The position numbers and the translations under genes are program-made. A stretch of DNA of 64,000 nt. It comes from Streptomyces sp. NBC_00289 (GTDB lineage: Bacteria > Actinomycetota > Actinomycetes > Streptomycetales > Streptomycetaceae). A model generated the notes under the pieces. It did not search any database. It was not told where the DNA came from and saw only the letters and a program-made list of their open reading frames with translations. Below are positions 52,319 through 61,406 of the stretch, piece by piece. The stretch covers positions 2,108,001 through 2,172,000 of the forward strand of contig NZ_CP108046.1 of NCBI RefSeq assembly GCF_041435115.1, in the 5' to 3' direction. Position 1 is the stretch's first letter; every line of letters begins with the position of its first letter.

Positions 52319-53500
52319 ATGGCCGAACAGCGCAAGCGAATCTTCGACTGCGACCAGCACATGTACGAGGAAAGGGACTCCTTCACCCGGTATCTCCCGA
52401 AGGAGTTCCTCAGCCAGGCAGTGGCCCCGGTGACACTGCCCGACGGCCGTGAGGTCATCCTCGCCGGGGACCGGATCGTCGTATGCCTGGAACCGGAGTT
52501 CGGGCAGGTCTACCGGCCCGGCTCCCTCAAGGAGATGCTCAAGGCCATGGCCTCGGGCAACCCCGACGAGACGTACCAGTTCGAGCCGATGCACGAGTCG
52601 TACCAGAACCGCGAGGCCCGGCTGCGCGTCATGGACGAGCAGGGCCTGGACCAGACGATCATCTACCCCGGCGGCTGGGCACTGGTCGCCGAGGAGTACG
52701 TGCAGGGCGTCGAACCGCTCTACGCCAACTACCACTCGTTCAACCGCTACATGAACGAGGTCTGGGGCTTCAACCACCAGGACCGCATCTACTCCCCCGC
52801 GCTGCTGTCGCTGCGCGACCTGCCCAGCGCGGTCAAGGAGCTGGAGTACGTCCTGAACGAGGGCGCGCGGTTCATCATGCTGCCGACCGGACCGCAGTAC
52901 GGCCGCTCACCCGGCGACCCGTACTTCGACCCGTTCTGGAAACTGGTCAACGAGGCCAAGGCCAGCGTGTGTTACCACATCAGCGAGTTCTACTACAACT
53001 CGCACGTCGCCCCGGCCTGGGGCCACGACGCCAGCCCGATCCACTTCCGGATGTCGGCGTGGCAGTGGATGAACACCTACGGCCAGCGTCCGATCGAGGA
53101 GACGCTGTCCGCGCTGATCTTCGACAACCTCTTCGGACGCTTCCCCGACATCAACGTCCTGGTGTCCGAGTTCGGCGCCGAGTGGGTGCCGCACTTCGTC
53201 CGGCACATGGACAAGAGCCGGGGCATGGGCCGCAACGGACCCTGGATCGGCGGCCAGCTGGCCGAGCGTCCCAGCCAGGTCTTCCGCAAGCACATCCGGG
53301 TGGTGCCCTACCCGGAGGACGACATCCCGAGCCTGGTGAAGCGTCTCGGATACCACGAGTCCATCGTGATGGGCTCCGACTTCCCGCACGCGGAGGGCAT
53401 CGCCAACCCGGCGGACTACCGCAAGCTCCTCGCGGAGCTCGACGAGTCGGTCCAGGACGACATCATGTACAACAACGCCCAGCAGCTGATCAGCCGCTGA
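52319..53500 (+). CDS. Amidohydrolase-2 family protein
   Basis: TIM-barrel metal enzyme of 393 residues. Members hydrolyse or decarboxylate ring or carboxylate compounds. The first metal motif appears as DCDQHMYE rather than the usual DxHxH; a further His is in VCYHISEF and an Asp in MGSDFPHAEG. The start ATG 52319 has GGAGGCGA upstream. Its promoter holds the shared GntR-type site. It could be a ring-opening hydrolase of the pathway. Confidence 0.87.
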   Translation: MAEQRKRIFDCDQHMYEERDSFTRYLPKEFLSQAVAPVTLPDGREVILAGDRIVVCLEPEFGQVYRPGSLKEMLKAMASGNPDETYQFEPMHESYQNREARLRVMDEQGLDQTIIYPGGWALVAEEYVQGVEPLYANYHSFNRYMNEVWGFNHQDRIYSPALLSLRDLPSAVKELEYVLNEGARFIMLPTGPQYGRSPGDPYFDPFWKLVNEAKASVCYHISEFYYNSHVAPAWGHDASPIHFRMSAWQWMNTYGQRPIEETLSALIFDNLFGRFPDINVLVSEFGAEWVPHFVRHMDKSRGMGRNGPWIGGQLAERPSQVFRKHIRVVPYPEDDIPSLVKRLGYHESIVMGSDFPHAEGIANPADYRKLLAELDESVQDDIMYNNAQQLISR

Positions 53501-53519
53501 GCCGCACGGCACACGGAAG

Positions 53520-53551
53520 CGGGCCCGGTACCGAACTCGGTACCGGGCCCG
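53520..53551. terminator. Hairpin terminator between convergent genes
   Basis: CGGGCCCGGTACCG and CGGTACCGGGCCCG are perfect 14-base arms with a 4-base loop (AACT). Confidence 0.85.
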
Positions 53552-53572
53552 TTCGGCGCCGACCGCCGGAAC

Positions 53573-54703
53573 TCAGCCGGCGACGAGATCCGCCGCGAGG
53601 TTCGCCACGTCCGTCAACAGCGCCTTGCCGCGCGGGGAGTGGTCGTAGCCGGCGAGCGGATAGCCGTTGCTCAGGCAGGCGAAGGACAGGCCGGTCTCCG
53701 GGTCCATGAAGCCCAGCTGGTAGGCGGCTCCGGCGCTGCCGAAGAGCGCGGCCGAACCGGTGGACGGCAGCCCGCTGCCCGCGTCGGGTCCGGCCACCGT
53801 GACGAACAGCCCCATGCTGGTCCGCGGTCCACCGCCGCCCCCGTAGATGCGCTCTCCGTGCGGATGGTCGGTCAGCCGGATCCGGGTGCCCTCCGCCACC
53901 GCCCCCGGCTTCCACAGGCCCGAGTGCTCGAGCGCCTGGAAGTACAGCGCGACGTCGGCGGCGGTGGCGACCAGGGCGTGACTCGGCTCGCCCGCCGCCA
54001 GGACGTGCGGGTCGGACAGGTACCAGGGCCCCCACGGGTCGGCCTCCTGGTCGTCGCTGGTGCGGTCGGTGGCGGTCATCGGGGCGACGGTGCCGGGCTG
54101 CCGCTCCACCGGGACCCCCAGTTCGACCGACGACAGACCGAGCGGCCCGGCGATGTGGTCGCGCAGGTAGTCGGCGAAGGCCAGTCCGGTACGCCGCTCC
54201 ACGATCTCGGCGACCAGCCAGGCCGCCGAGGTGAGATGGAACTGGAAGCGGCTGCCGGGCGGGTAGTCGAGCCGCCAGCGCCCGAAGGCGGCGAGCCGCT
54301 GCTCACGGTCGAGCATCTTGGGGTGGCCGAGGGGGGCGAAGGGGAAGCCGGCGGTGTGCGTGAGCACCTGCTCGACCGTCACCGTCTCCTTCCCGTTCGG
54401 CGCGAACTCCGGGATGATCGCGGCGACGTACTCGTTCACGTCGAGGAGTTCGTCACCGATCAGCTTCCAGACGACGCCCGCGACGATCGACCGGCCGACG
54501 GACTGCAGGACGTAACGGGTGTCCCGGTCGGCGTCGCCCCAGGTCTCGAAAGCCACGAGCCGGCCGCCGCGGGCGACGGCGACCTGCGCGGACGGCAGCG
54601 GTCCGTGCTCGACCTCCAGGCGGACGCGGCGCAGCAGGACGTCCAGCCGGTGCGGGTCGACGCCGACGGCTTCGGGGGCGACGAGCGTGTGGTCAGGCGT
54701 CAC
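53573..54703 (-). CDS. Serine hydrolase (beta-lactamase fold) with altered catalytic motifs
   Basis: Class C beta-lactamase-like protein of 376 residues without a signal peptide, so cytoplasmic. The catalytic SxxK reads Ser68-Val-Gly-Arg71, the Tyr motif region reads FQFHLTSAAW with Phe155 where Tyr is expected, and the C-terminal HxG region reads FGSAGAA. All three changes would hurt classical activity, unless this is a subfamily with another mechanism. GTG 54703 has AAGGAGAG upstream and overlaps the end of the ligase gene by 11 bases. Confidence 0.82.
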   Translation of the reverse strand: MTPDHTLVAPEAVGVDPHRLDVLLRRVRLEVEHGPLPSAQVAVARGGRLVAFETWGDADRDTRYVLQSVGRSIVAGVVWKLIGDELLDVNEYVAAIIPEFAPNGKETVTVEQVLTHTAGFPFAPLGHPKMLDREQRLAAFGRWRLDYPPGSRFQFHLTSAAWLVAEIVERRTGLAFADYLRDHIAGPLGLSSVELGVPVERQPGTVAPMTATDRTSDDQEADPWGPWYLSDPHVLAAGEPSHALVATAADVALYFQALEHSGLWKPGAVAEGTRIRLTDHPHGERIYGGGGGPRTSMGLFVTVAGPDAGSGLPSTGSAALFGSAGAAYQLGFMDPETGLSFACLSNGYPLAGYDHSPRGKALLTDVANLAADLVAG

Positions 54704-56165
54704 GTGTCTCTCCTTCGCGTGTGGCCGGCTCCCGCAGACCACGCCGCAGGACCTTGCCGTTGGCGTTGCGCGGCAGTTCGTCCGTGAACCACCAGCGGAC
54801 GGGGACCTTGAACCCGGACAGCCGGGCACGGGCGTACGTCCTGAGCGCCACGGGGTCCGGCGGGGCGCCGGGGTCGGCCGGGACGAGGAAGGCGACCACG
54901 GTCTGGCCGAGCCGCTCGTCCGGTACACCGGTGACCGCCACGTCCGCGACACCGGGGTGCGCGGCCAGTACGGTCTCGACCTCCAGCGGGTGGACGTTCT
55001 CACCGCCGCGGATGATCATGTCGGAGTGCCGGCCGGACAGGTACAGGTAGCCGTCCGCCGCCACCCGGCCGAGGTCGCCACTGTGCAGCCAGCCACCGGC
55101 GTCCACCCGGAAGAGGTGGTCCGCGCGGGCGTGGATCTCACCGATCCCGTCCGGGCCGGTCTCGTGCAGGCGCAGTTCGACGCCGGGCGCGGCACGTCCG
55201 ACGGAGCGCAGCAGCTCGGTGCGTCCGGCGACCGCCTCCCGGTGGTCCTCCGGTGTGAGCACGCTGATCGGGGAGCCCTCGGTCTGCCCGAACATGTTGA
55301 GCATGCGGACCCCGGGCATGGCCTCGTAGGTCCGCCGCAGCGTCTCGGGGCGGACGGGCGCGCCGCCGTACTGGAGCACCCGCAGGGTTTCGTGGCGGGC
55401 CTGTCCGGCGGCCAGCAGGGTCTCCAGCATCGCCGGGACCATGCTGGTGTGTGTGGTGCCCAGCTCCCCCAGCAGGGTCCAGCCCTCGACGGTGAAGCGG
55501 GGCAGTCCGGTGACCAGCGCGCCCGCGGCGAGGGCCACGGCGATGTTGCCGAGACCCGCGATGTGGTGGAAGGGCGCGCTGCCGCCGTAGAAGCTGTCGG
55601 AGGCGAGGGCGCAGAGGCGGCCGTTGACGCGGGCGCGGGCGGCCAGTCGCCGCTGTGTCATGGTGACGGGTTTGGGCCGACCCGTCGTCCCGGAGGTGTG
55701 CAGCACGGCCGCGAGGTCGTCCGGGGTGGCGGCCAACATGCGTGCGGTGGGCCGCAGTTCGGGTACGAGTACCACGCGGCGGCCCGAGAGTTCGGCCACC
55801 TGGCGGCCCAGTGCGGCGAACTCCGGCTGGACGACGAGGACCTGTGACCCCGTCGCCTCGACGACCGTGGCGATCTCGTACGCCGTCATGCGCACGCCGA
55901 GCGGCGCGAGCGGGTGACCCGATCCGGCGCCGCCGACCACCAGCGCGAGGGCCTCGGCGGAGGTGGCCACCAGGGCGGGCACGGGTGCGCCGGGCTCCAG
56001 GCCGAGCGTGTCCAGCCAGTCGGCGGCGCCGCCCGCCCGGTCGAGGAGTTCGCGTCCGGTCCAGGCGAGGTCGCCGAACCGGACGGCGGGGCGGGCGTGG
56101 TCGTAGGCTCGGCCGACCATGGCGGTCCAGGTGGCCGCCGTCCCGGTGTCCTGCGCGGCGCCCAC
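54693..56165 (-). CDS. AMP-dependent acyl-CoA synthetase/ligase
   Basis: Adenylate-forming enzyme of 490 residues that activates a carboxylic acid to its CoA thioester. Motifs are LHTSGTTGRPKPVTM (A3), MFGQTEG (A5), GGWLHSGDLG (A7), GRHSDMIIRGGENVHP (A8) and the catalytic Lys in PRNANGKVLRR (A10). GTG 56165 lies four bases after the dehydratase stop codon. It probably starts substrate breakdown in this cluster. Confidence 0.93.
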   Translation of the reverse strand: MGAAQDTGTAATWTAMVGRAYDHARPAVRFGDLAWTGRELLDRAGGAADWLDTLGLEPGAPVPALVATSAEALALVVGGAGSGHPLAPLGVRMTAYEIATVVEATGSQVLVVQPEFAALGRQVAELSGRRVVLVPELRPTARMLAATPDDLAAVLHTSGTTGRPKPVTMTQRRLAARARVNGRLCALASDSFYGGSAPFHHIAGLGNIAVALAAGALVTGLPRFTVEGWTLLGELGTTHTSMVPAMLETLLAAGQARHETLRVLQYGGAPVRPETLRRTYEAMPGVRMLNMFGQTEGSPISVLTPEDHREAVAGRTELLRSVGRAAPGVELRLHETGPDGIGEIHARADHLFRVDAGGWLHSGDLGRVAADGYLYLSGRHSDMIIRGGENVHPLEVETVLAAHPGVADVAVTGVPDERLGQTVVAFLVPADPGAPPDPVALRTYARARLSGFKVPVRWWFTDELPRNANGKVLRRGLREPATREGETRDA

Positions 56166-56169
56166 CGGT

Positions 56170-56592
56170 TCAGGGCTCCAGGCGGGCCGTCGCGGTGCCG
56201 GTGACCACCTCGGCGCCGTCCTGGGTGACGGTGCGCAGGGCGAAGTGGGCGACCGGGCCGTCCGGCGTGACCTCGACCGACTCGACGGTGGCCGTGGCGG
56301 TCAGGGTGTCCCCCGGCCACACCTGGGCCTTGAAGCGCACACCGAAGCGCAGCAGCGCCTCGGGGCCGACCCAGTCGGTCAGGACCCGTCCGGTCATGCC
56401 CATCGTCAGCATGCCGTGCGCGAAGACACCGGGGTACCCGGCGGTCTCGGTGGCGAACCTGTTGTCGGTGTGCAGCGGATTGAAGTCGCCGGACGCACCG
56501 GCGTACTGCACGATCCGGGTCCGCTTCAGGTCGTCGACCAGCACGCTCTCACGGGTCTCGCCGATCTTGATGTCGGCCGCGTTCACGCTCAT
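56170..56592 (-). CDS. MaoC-type (R)-hydratase
   Basis: Hot-dog-fold hydratase of 140 residues acting on enoyl-CoA. The catalytic Asp and His are in YAGASGDFNPLHTD, with FAHGMLTMGMTGR after it. Its ATG overlaps the stop of the preceding dehydratase-type gene (ATGA). Paired half-proteins like these often form one heterodimeric hydratase. Confidence 0.92.
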   Translation of the reverse strand: MSVNAADIKIGETRESVLVDDLKRTRIVQYAGASGDFNPLHTDNRFATETAGYPGVFAHGMLTMGMTGRVLTDWVGPEALLRFGVRFKAQVWPGDTLTATATVESVEVTPDGPVAHFALRTVTQDGAEVVTGTATARLEP

Positions 56593-57041
56593 CAGGCGTC
56601 CTTCGGGGTTGCGGGGCCCTCGGGCACGACGGCCACGGTCCGGGCGCTGACGACCGGTTCGCCGTCGGCGTCCCGGTACTCGGTGATGCGCTCGCTGAAC
56701 AGCAGACGGCCGGTACGGCCCTGCTTCTCCCAGCTGCGTCCGGGGACGGTGTGCGCGTGCAGCGTCTCGCCGGCGCGCACCGGCCGGTGGTACTCGAAGT
56801 GCTGCTCGGCGTGCAGCCCGCCGCCGCCCTCCACCATGACCCCGGGGCCCGCCCCGGAGCCGAACCACTCCTGGTCCGGCTTGGGCCGCAGGTGGTAGTC
56901 GGGGTCGTAGTGGGCGCTCGCCATGGTGAAGGTCGGCGGCGCGAGCGCCGACTCGCCCTGGAACGCCGGGTTCTCGTCGCCGATGGCACGGGCGAACATC
57001 ATGATGTGCCCGGCTTCGACGGGGAACGGCTGCCCTGTCAT
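56592..57041 (-). CDS. FAS1-like dehydratase (MaoC N-terminal-like)
   Basis: Hot-dog protein of 149 residues from the family that pairs with MaoC subunits in actinobacterial steroid and fatty-acid hydratases. It begins GQPFPVEAGHIMMFARAIGD and includes AEQHFEYHRPVRAGETL. It lacks the full catalytic Asp-His signature, as expected of the structural partner. CGAGGAGAC precedes ATG 57041. Confidence 0.9.
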   Translation of the reverse strand: MTGQPFPVEAGHIMMFARAIGDENPAFQGESALAPPTFTMASAHYDPDYHLRPKPDQEWFGSGAGPGVMVEGGGGLHAEQHFEYHRPVRAGETLHAHTVPGRSWEKQGRTGRLLFSERITEYRDADGEPVVSARTVAVVPEGPATPKDA

Positions 57042-57084
57042 CGTCCAGTCTCCTCGGTCGGTACGGCAGATCTGAGCTGCGGGG

Positions 57085-57954
57085 TCAGTACGGCAGGAAC
57101 GCGTCGCGCGTCGCCTCGTCGGGGTCGAAGTCCGCGGGGAGCCCCTCGAACTTGGGCTCCCGCTTCTCGGTGAAGCTGGCCACGCCCTCGCGGAAGTCGG
57201 GTGAGCCCGCGAAGAACTCCATGGCGGAGTAGGAGCGGGCGAGGGCGTCGGTGAAGGTCCGGTCGAGATCGCCGTACACCTGGTGCCGTACGACGGCCAT
57301 GGCGCGCGGGGAGCAGTTGCGGGCGATGTCCCGGGCGTAGGCGCGGGCGGCGTCCAGCAGGTTCTCCGGTTCCACCACGCGGCTGACCAGGCCGAGTTCT
57401 CTGGCCTCGTCGGCGTCGAAGACCCGGCCGGAGAGCAGCAGGTCGAGCGCGTTCTCCAGGCCGATGACGCGGGGCAGGACGTACGGCAGGTTGTACTCGC
57501 CGGCCAGGCCGCGGCGGGTGAAGGCGGTGGTGAAGCGGGCTCCGCGGGCGGCGAAGCGGACGTCGCAGATCAGTGCCTGGATCAGGCCGATGCCCGCGCA
57601 GGCGCCGTTGACGGCGGCGATCATCGGCTTCGGCATGTCGCGCCGGCTGTACATGGGCACGCGGGCCTGGAGGTTGAGGGACTGGCCGGGCTGGGAGTTC
57701 TGTGCCAGCCGCTGCACGTCCATGCCGGGGCAGAACGCCCGGCCCGCGCCCGTGACGATCACGACCCGGACGGCGGGGTCGTGCGCGGCCTCGTCCAGGA
57801 GGGCGAAGAAGCGGCGCTCCATGGGAAGGCTCCACGCGTTCTTGCGCTCGGGACGGTTGAGGGTGACGGTGGCGACTCCGTCCTCGTCCACCTCGTACAG
57901 CACCAGGTCCAGGTCCGGATCCGGGTCCTGGGCCACCTCGGGCTCCTCGGGCAT
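57085..57954 (-). CDS. Enoyl-CoA hydratase/isomerase family protein
   Basis: Crotonase of 289 residues. Oxyanion-hole regions FCPGMDVQRLA and NGACAGIGLIQALICDVRF are present. It is similar in plan to the protein of 50304-51188, suggesting an ancient duplication. ATG 57954 is favoured because AGGAG is seven bases upstream; GTG 57957 is adjacent. Part of the minus-strand operon from 58450 to 53573. Confidence 0.88.
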   Translation of the reverse strand: MPEEPEVAQDPDPDLDLVLYEVDEDGVATVTLNRPERKNAWSLPMERRFFALLDEAAHDPAVRVVIVTGAGRAFCPGMDVQRLAQNSQPGQSLNLQARVPMYSRRDMPKPMIAAVNGACAGIGLIQALICDVRFAARGARFTTAFTRRGLAGEYNLPYVLPRVIGLENALDLLLSGRVFDADEARELGLVSRVVEPENLLDAARAYARDIARNCSPRAMAVVRHQVYGDLDRTFTDALARSYSAMEFFAGSPDFREGVASFTEKREPKFEGLPADFDPDEATRDAFLPY

Positions 57955-57958
57955 CACG

Positions 57959-58450
57959 TCACTCCTCGGTCAGCGGTTCGATGGGGTCGCCGACGCCCGG
58001 CCGTTCCCCGGAGATGGTCACCACCACCTGGCCACGGGCGCAGATGCGTCCGTCGGTCATCACGTCGACGTCGGCGAAGTGCACCCTGCGGCCGCGCCGC
58101 ACACAGCGGGCGTACGCCACGGCCTCGCGGCCTCGGGCGGGTGAGAGGAACTGCACCGACATCGACACGGTGCTGAGCCGGCTGCCCTTGTCGAAGTCGT
58201 GTCCGGCGATCACCGCGCCGGCGCCCGCGGTGTCGATGAGCGCCGAGATCACCCCGCCGTGGAAGATGCCCTCGTGGGCGGAGAGGGACTCGGCGTAGGG
58301 CAGCACGATCTCCACGCCGTCCGGGTCCCAGCGCGTCACCCGCAGCCCGCAACGGCGGTTGAAGGGGACCCCGCGCTCCCAGCGGGCCCGGAACCACTCG
58401 CGGCGTTCGCGCTGTTCCTGCTCGGTGAGGGTCCTCGCCGCGACGGTCAT
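57959..58450 (-). CDS. PaaI-type hot-dog thioesterase
   Basis: Acyl-CoA thioesterase of 163 residues. The motif HEGIFHGGVISALIDTAGAGA is the PaaI signature (HGG with acidic residue in the following helix). It could release CoA from dead-end intermediates. ATG 58450 has GGAGG eight bases upstream. First gene of the minus-strand operon, divergent from the CoA-transferase gene. Confidence 0.9.
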   Translation of the reverse strand: MTVAARTLTEQEQRERREWFRARWERGVPFNRRCGLRVTRWDPDGVEIVLPYAESLSAHEGIFHGGVISALIDTAGAGAVIAGHDFDKGSRLSTVSMSVQFLSPARGREAVAYARCVRRGRRVHFADVDVMTDGRICARGQVVVTISGERPGVGDPIEPLTEE

Positions 58451-58490
58451 CCGCACGCCCTCCGGTCTCGGCCAGCAGGCCGATCGATAT

Positions 58491-58506
58491 AGTTACATGA
58501 TTAAAC
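58491..58506 (+). promoter_or_regulatory. Operator-like site in divergent promoter (site A)
   Basis: AGTTACATGATTAAAC matches AGTTAGATAATTATAG of the other cluster promoters at 12 of 16 positions. It is 41 bases upstream of the thioesterase start. Confidence 0.6.
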
Positions 58507-58546
58507 AGATGAGGCAATCGTACGGGACGAGCCCGAGCGCTAGATG

Positions 58547-58562
58547 TATTATTTATATAACT
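58547..58562 (-). promoter_or_regulatory. Operator-like site in divergent promoter (site B)
   Basis: On the minus strand AGTTATATAAATAATA resembles the same AGTTAnATaATTA pattern. It lies 38 bases before the CoA-transferase start. Confidence 0.55.
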
Positions 58563-58599
58563 CATTCGCCTGTTCGTCACCCAGAGAGGGGCCCCTTCG

Positions 58600-59811
58600 A
58601 TGCCGTCGACCGCCCTGGCCGGGATCCGCGTCCTCGACCTGTCCCGCATCCTCGCGGCCCCGCTGGCCACCCAGATGCTGGCCGACCTGGGAGCCGAGGT
58701 GATCAAGGTCGAGCGCCCCGGCAGCGGCGACGACTCGCGGACCTACGGCCCGCCCTTCGCCGTCGGACCCGAGGGCGACCGGACGGACACCGCCGCCTTC
58801 TACCTCTCCTGCAACCGCAACAAGCGGTCGGTCACCGTCAACCACGCCACCCTGGCGGGGCAGGACCTGATCCGCGCGCTGGCCGCCCGGTCGGACGTCG
58901 TCGTCGAGAACTTCCGCGCGGGAACCCTGGCGAAGTACGGGCTCGGGCACGAGAGCCTGCGGGCGCTCAACCCGCGGCTGGTGTACCTCTCCGTGACCGG
59001 CTTCGGGCAGACCGGGCCGTACGCCGAACGCCCCGGCTACGACGGCATCTTCCAGGCCATGTCCGGCATGATGAGCGTCTCCGGGCACCCCGACGAGCCG
59101 ATGAAGGTCGGCGTCAGCATGGTCGACATCCTCACCGGCCTGTACGCCTCCACCGCCGTGCTGGCGGCGCTGCGGCACCGGGACGCCACCGGCGAGGGAC
59201 AGTTCGTCGACCTCTCCCTGCTCGACTGCGGGCTCGCCTCGCTGTCGCACTTCGCGATGAACTACCTCGTCTCCGGCGAGGTACCGCGCCGCCGCGGCAA
59301 CGGCGGCTACGGCGGCATCCCGTCGCAGGCCTTCGCGTGCGCGGACCAGCCGATCTTCCTCGTGGCGGGCAACGACAAGCAGTTCGCCGGGTTCTGCGCG
59401 GCGGCCGGCCGCACCGACCTGCTCCAGGACGAGCGGTTCGCCACCACCTCCGCCCGGATCGCCCACCGCGAGGAGATCCTGCCGGTCCTGGAGGGGGTAC
59501 TGCGCACCAGGACCCGGGACGAGTGGCTGGCCGTGCTGGCCGAACACGACGTGCCGGCGGGCCCGTTCAACGAGATGCCGGAGGTCTTCGCCGATCCCCA
59601 GATACGGCACCGCGAGATGCTGGTCGAGGTCGAGGACCCGGTGTCGGGCCGCCTGCCACTGCTCGCCAACCCGATCCGCTTCTCGGCGACGCCGGTCGAG
59701 GGCTACACCCCGCCACCCGCACTGGGCGAGCACACGGCGGAAGTGCTGGGCGAGCTGGCCGATGTGACGGAGCCTCAGCTCGCCGAGCTGCGGGCGCGGG
59801 GCGTCGTCTGA
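58600..59811 (+). CDS. CaiB/BaiF family (class III) CoA transferase
   Basis: CoA transferase of 403 residues that swaps CoA between carboxylates. The N-terminal LAGIRVLDLSRILAAPLATQ and the active-site region KVGVSMVDILTGLYA with the catalytic Asp are characteristic. GAGAGGG precedes ATG 58600. Together with the AMP ligase it offers a second way to activate the substrate or recycle CoA. Confidence 0.93.
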   Translation: MPSTALAGIRVLDLSRILAAPLATQMLADLGAEVIKVERPGSGDDSRTYGPPFAVGPEGDRTDTAAFYLSCNRNKRSVTVNHATLAGQDLIRALAARSDVVVENFRAGTLAKYGLGHESLRALNPRLVYLSVTGFGQTGPYAERPGYDGIFQAMSGMMSVSGHPDEPMKVGVSMVDILTGLYASTAVLAALRHRDATGEGQFVDLSLLDCGLASLSHFAMNYLVSGEVPRRRGNGGYGGIPSQAFACADQPIFLVAGNDKQFAGFCAAAGRTDLLQDERFATTSARIAHREEILPVLEGVLRTRTRDEWLAVLAEHDVPAGPFNEMPEVFADPQIRHREMLVEVEDPVSGRLPLLANPIRFSATPVEGYTPPPALGEHTAEVLGELADVTEPQLAELRARGVV

Positions 59812-59935
59812 CGGAGGCCGCCCACCACGGCCAGACGCCACGGCCGCTCGCGGCCCGGCCAGCGACTCGGGCGGTCGTAGCCTGGAGCCTCAGCCGGGTG
59901 CTACGGCCGGTCGCCGACGGGTGCCTCGGCCGGCC

Positions 59936-60104
59936 CGAGGACCGGTCCTGACCCGGTGTCTCGACCGGCCCGACGGCCGGTCCTGCCCCCATGTCCCAGC
60001 CCGGCCCGACGGCCGGCCCTGACCCCATGTCCCAGCCCGGCCCGACGGCCGGTCCTGCCCCATGTCCCAGCCCGGCCCCACGGCCGGTCGTGGCCCGGTG
60101 TCTC
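59936..60104 (+). repeat. 36-bp tandem repeats abutting the SDR stop codon
   Basis: Clear units start with GACGGCCGGTCCTG at 59972, 60008, 60044 and 60080 (last one degenerate), each followed by CCCCATGTCCCAGCCCGG; weaker copies extend back to about 59860. The array stops at the SDR stop codon. The 291-base gap 59812-60102 is otherwise empty. Confidence 0.9.
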
Positions 60105-60870
60105 AGCCGATCAGGGTTCGGCCGCCCTCCAGCATCAGCGTCGCGCCGGTCAGGTAGGCCATGTCGTCGCTGACGAGGGCGGCCACCGCCCGGCCGATGT
60201 CGGTCTCCGGGTCGCCCATCCGTCCGAGCGGGATGCCGGCCAGGACCCGTTCGGCCTTCTCCGGGTTGGCGGCGAGGTACTCCTCCGCCGCCGGACTCAG
60301 CGCCGCCGGGCAGACGACGTTCACGCGAATCCCGTACGCCCCCCATTCGCGCGCGGCGACCCGGGTGAGCCCCCGGACCGCCTCCTTGGCCATCGCGTAC
60401 GCCGCGAAGGTCACCTCGCCCTGCACGGCGGCCGAGGAACCGAGGTTCACCACACTGCCTCGGCTGGCCCGCAGATGCGGCAGAGCCGCCTGCATGGCGT
60501 GGAACGCGGCCAACGGACCGCTGCGGTAGGTGAGTTCGACGTCGTCGTACGAGGTCTCCGCCAGTCGGCGCTGGACGGAGGACTGCGCGTTGTTGACGAG
60601 CACGTCCAGCCCGCCGAACCGCTCCACCGTCTCGGCCACCATGCGGTCGACGTCCTCCCGCTCGCCGACGTCCCCGACCACCGTGTGCGCCCGCCCGCCG
60701 CGCCCGGCGATCTCCTCGGCCACGTCCTTCAGCTTGCCCTCGGTACGGCCGGTGATCGCCACGGCCGCCCCCTCGGCCGCCAGCGCGAGCGCGATGCCGC
60801 GGCCCACCCCCTGCCCACCGCCGGTCACCAGTGCCGTCCGCCCGGTCAGCCGGGTTCCTCGCCCTGTCAC
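60103..60870 (-). CDS. Short-chain dehydrogenase/reductase
   Basis: Classical SDR of 255 residues. Motifs are TGGGQGVGRG for cofactor, NNAQS, Ser in LGSSAAVQ and Tyr-x-x-x-Lys in YAMAKEA. GTG 60870 overlaps the stop of the SnoaL-like gene (GTGA) and has AAGGAGAC upstream. It is probably the 3-hydroxyacyl-CoA or alcohol dehydrogenase of the pathway. Confidence 0.92.
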   Translation of the reverse strand: MTGRGTRLTGRTALVTGGGQGVGRGIALALAAEGAAVAITGRTEGKLKDVAEEIAGRGGRAHTVVGDVGEREDVDRMVAETVERFGGLDVLVNNAQSSVQRRLAETSYDDVELTYRSGPLAAFHAMQAALPHLRASRGSVVNLGSSAAVQGEVTFAAYAMAKEAVRGLTRVAAREWGAYGIRVNVVCPAALSPAAEEYLAANPEKAERVLAGIPLGRMGDPETDIGRAVAALVSDDMAYLTGATLMLEGGRTLIG

Positions 60871-61406
60871 TTCGTCTCCTTCCAGAAGGCCGCCCAGGAG
60901 GGAAAGGCGTCCGGGAGCGCCGGCTCGCCGGCCCCGTCCCAACCCCTGAATCCCACCGCCTGCGGGCGCTCGGTCGTGTCGGCCGCGTACCAGTGCTGCT
61001 CGCGGCGCCGGGAGAAGTACCACTCACCGTCCACGCGCGCGTAGTCGTCGAGGTAGCGGATGGCCATGACGATCCACCGCTCCTCCACCTCGTGTTCGGC
61101 CCGGCAGTACACCGATCCGGTGGCCGTGTCGGGGCCGGTGAACTCGATGTGGTGGCCGCAGATCTGGTGAACGGACCGGTGGAAGCCGCGGACCAGGGGT
61201 TCGATGTACGACAGCAGCGCCTCCCGGCCCCGGCCCAGGCGCCCCATCTCCACGTCGGGCCGGAAACAGCCGGCCCAGGCGTCGAGGTCACGGGCGTCCA
61301 CGGCGAGGGCGTAGCGGACCGGCAGTTGCTGGATCGCCAGGTGCGACTCGATGCGGTCGACCCGGTCCTCGAGCGACCGTCCGGCGCGGTTCTCGGGCGG
61401 CGTCAC
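60867..61406 (-). CDS. SnoaL/NTF2-like protein
   Basis: Small alpha+beta-barrel protein of 179 residues, expected to be an isomerase, hydratase or dehydratase subunit. The pattern IQQLPVRYALAVDARDLDAWAGCF, then VHQICGHHIEF is typical of SnoaL_4 proteins. GTG 61406 overlaps the stop of the acyl-CoA dehydrogenase gene (GTGA). Confidence 0.87.
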   Translation of the reverse strand: MTPPENRAGRSLEDRVDRIESHLAIQQLPVRYALAVDARDLDAWAGCFRPDVEMGRLGRGREALLSYIEPLVRGFHRSVHQICGHHIEFTGPDTATGSVYCRAEHEVEERWIVMAIRYLDDYARVDGEWYFSRRREQHWYAADTTERPQAVGFRGWDGAGEPALPDAFPSWAAFWKETK

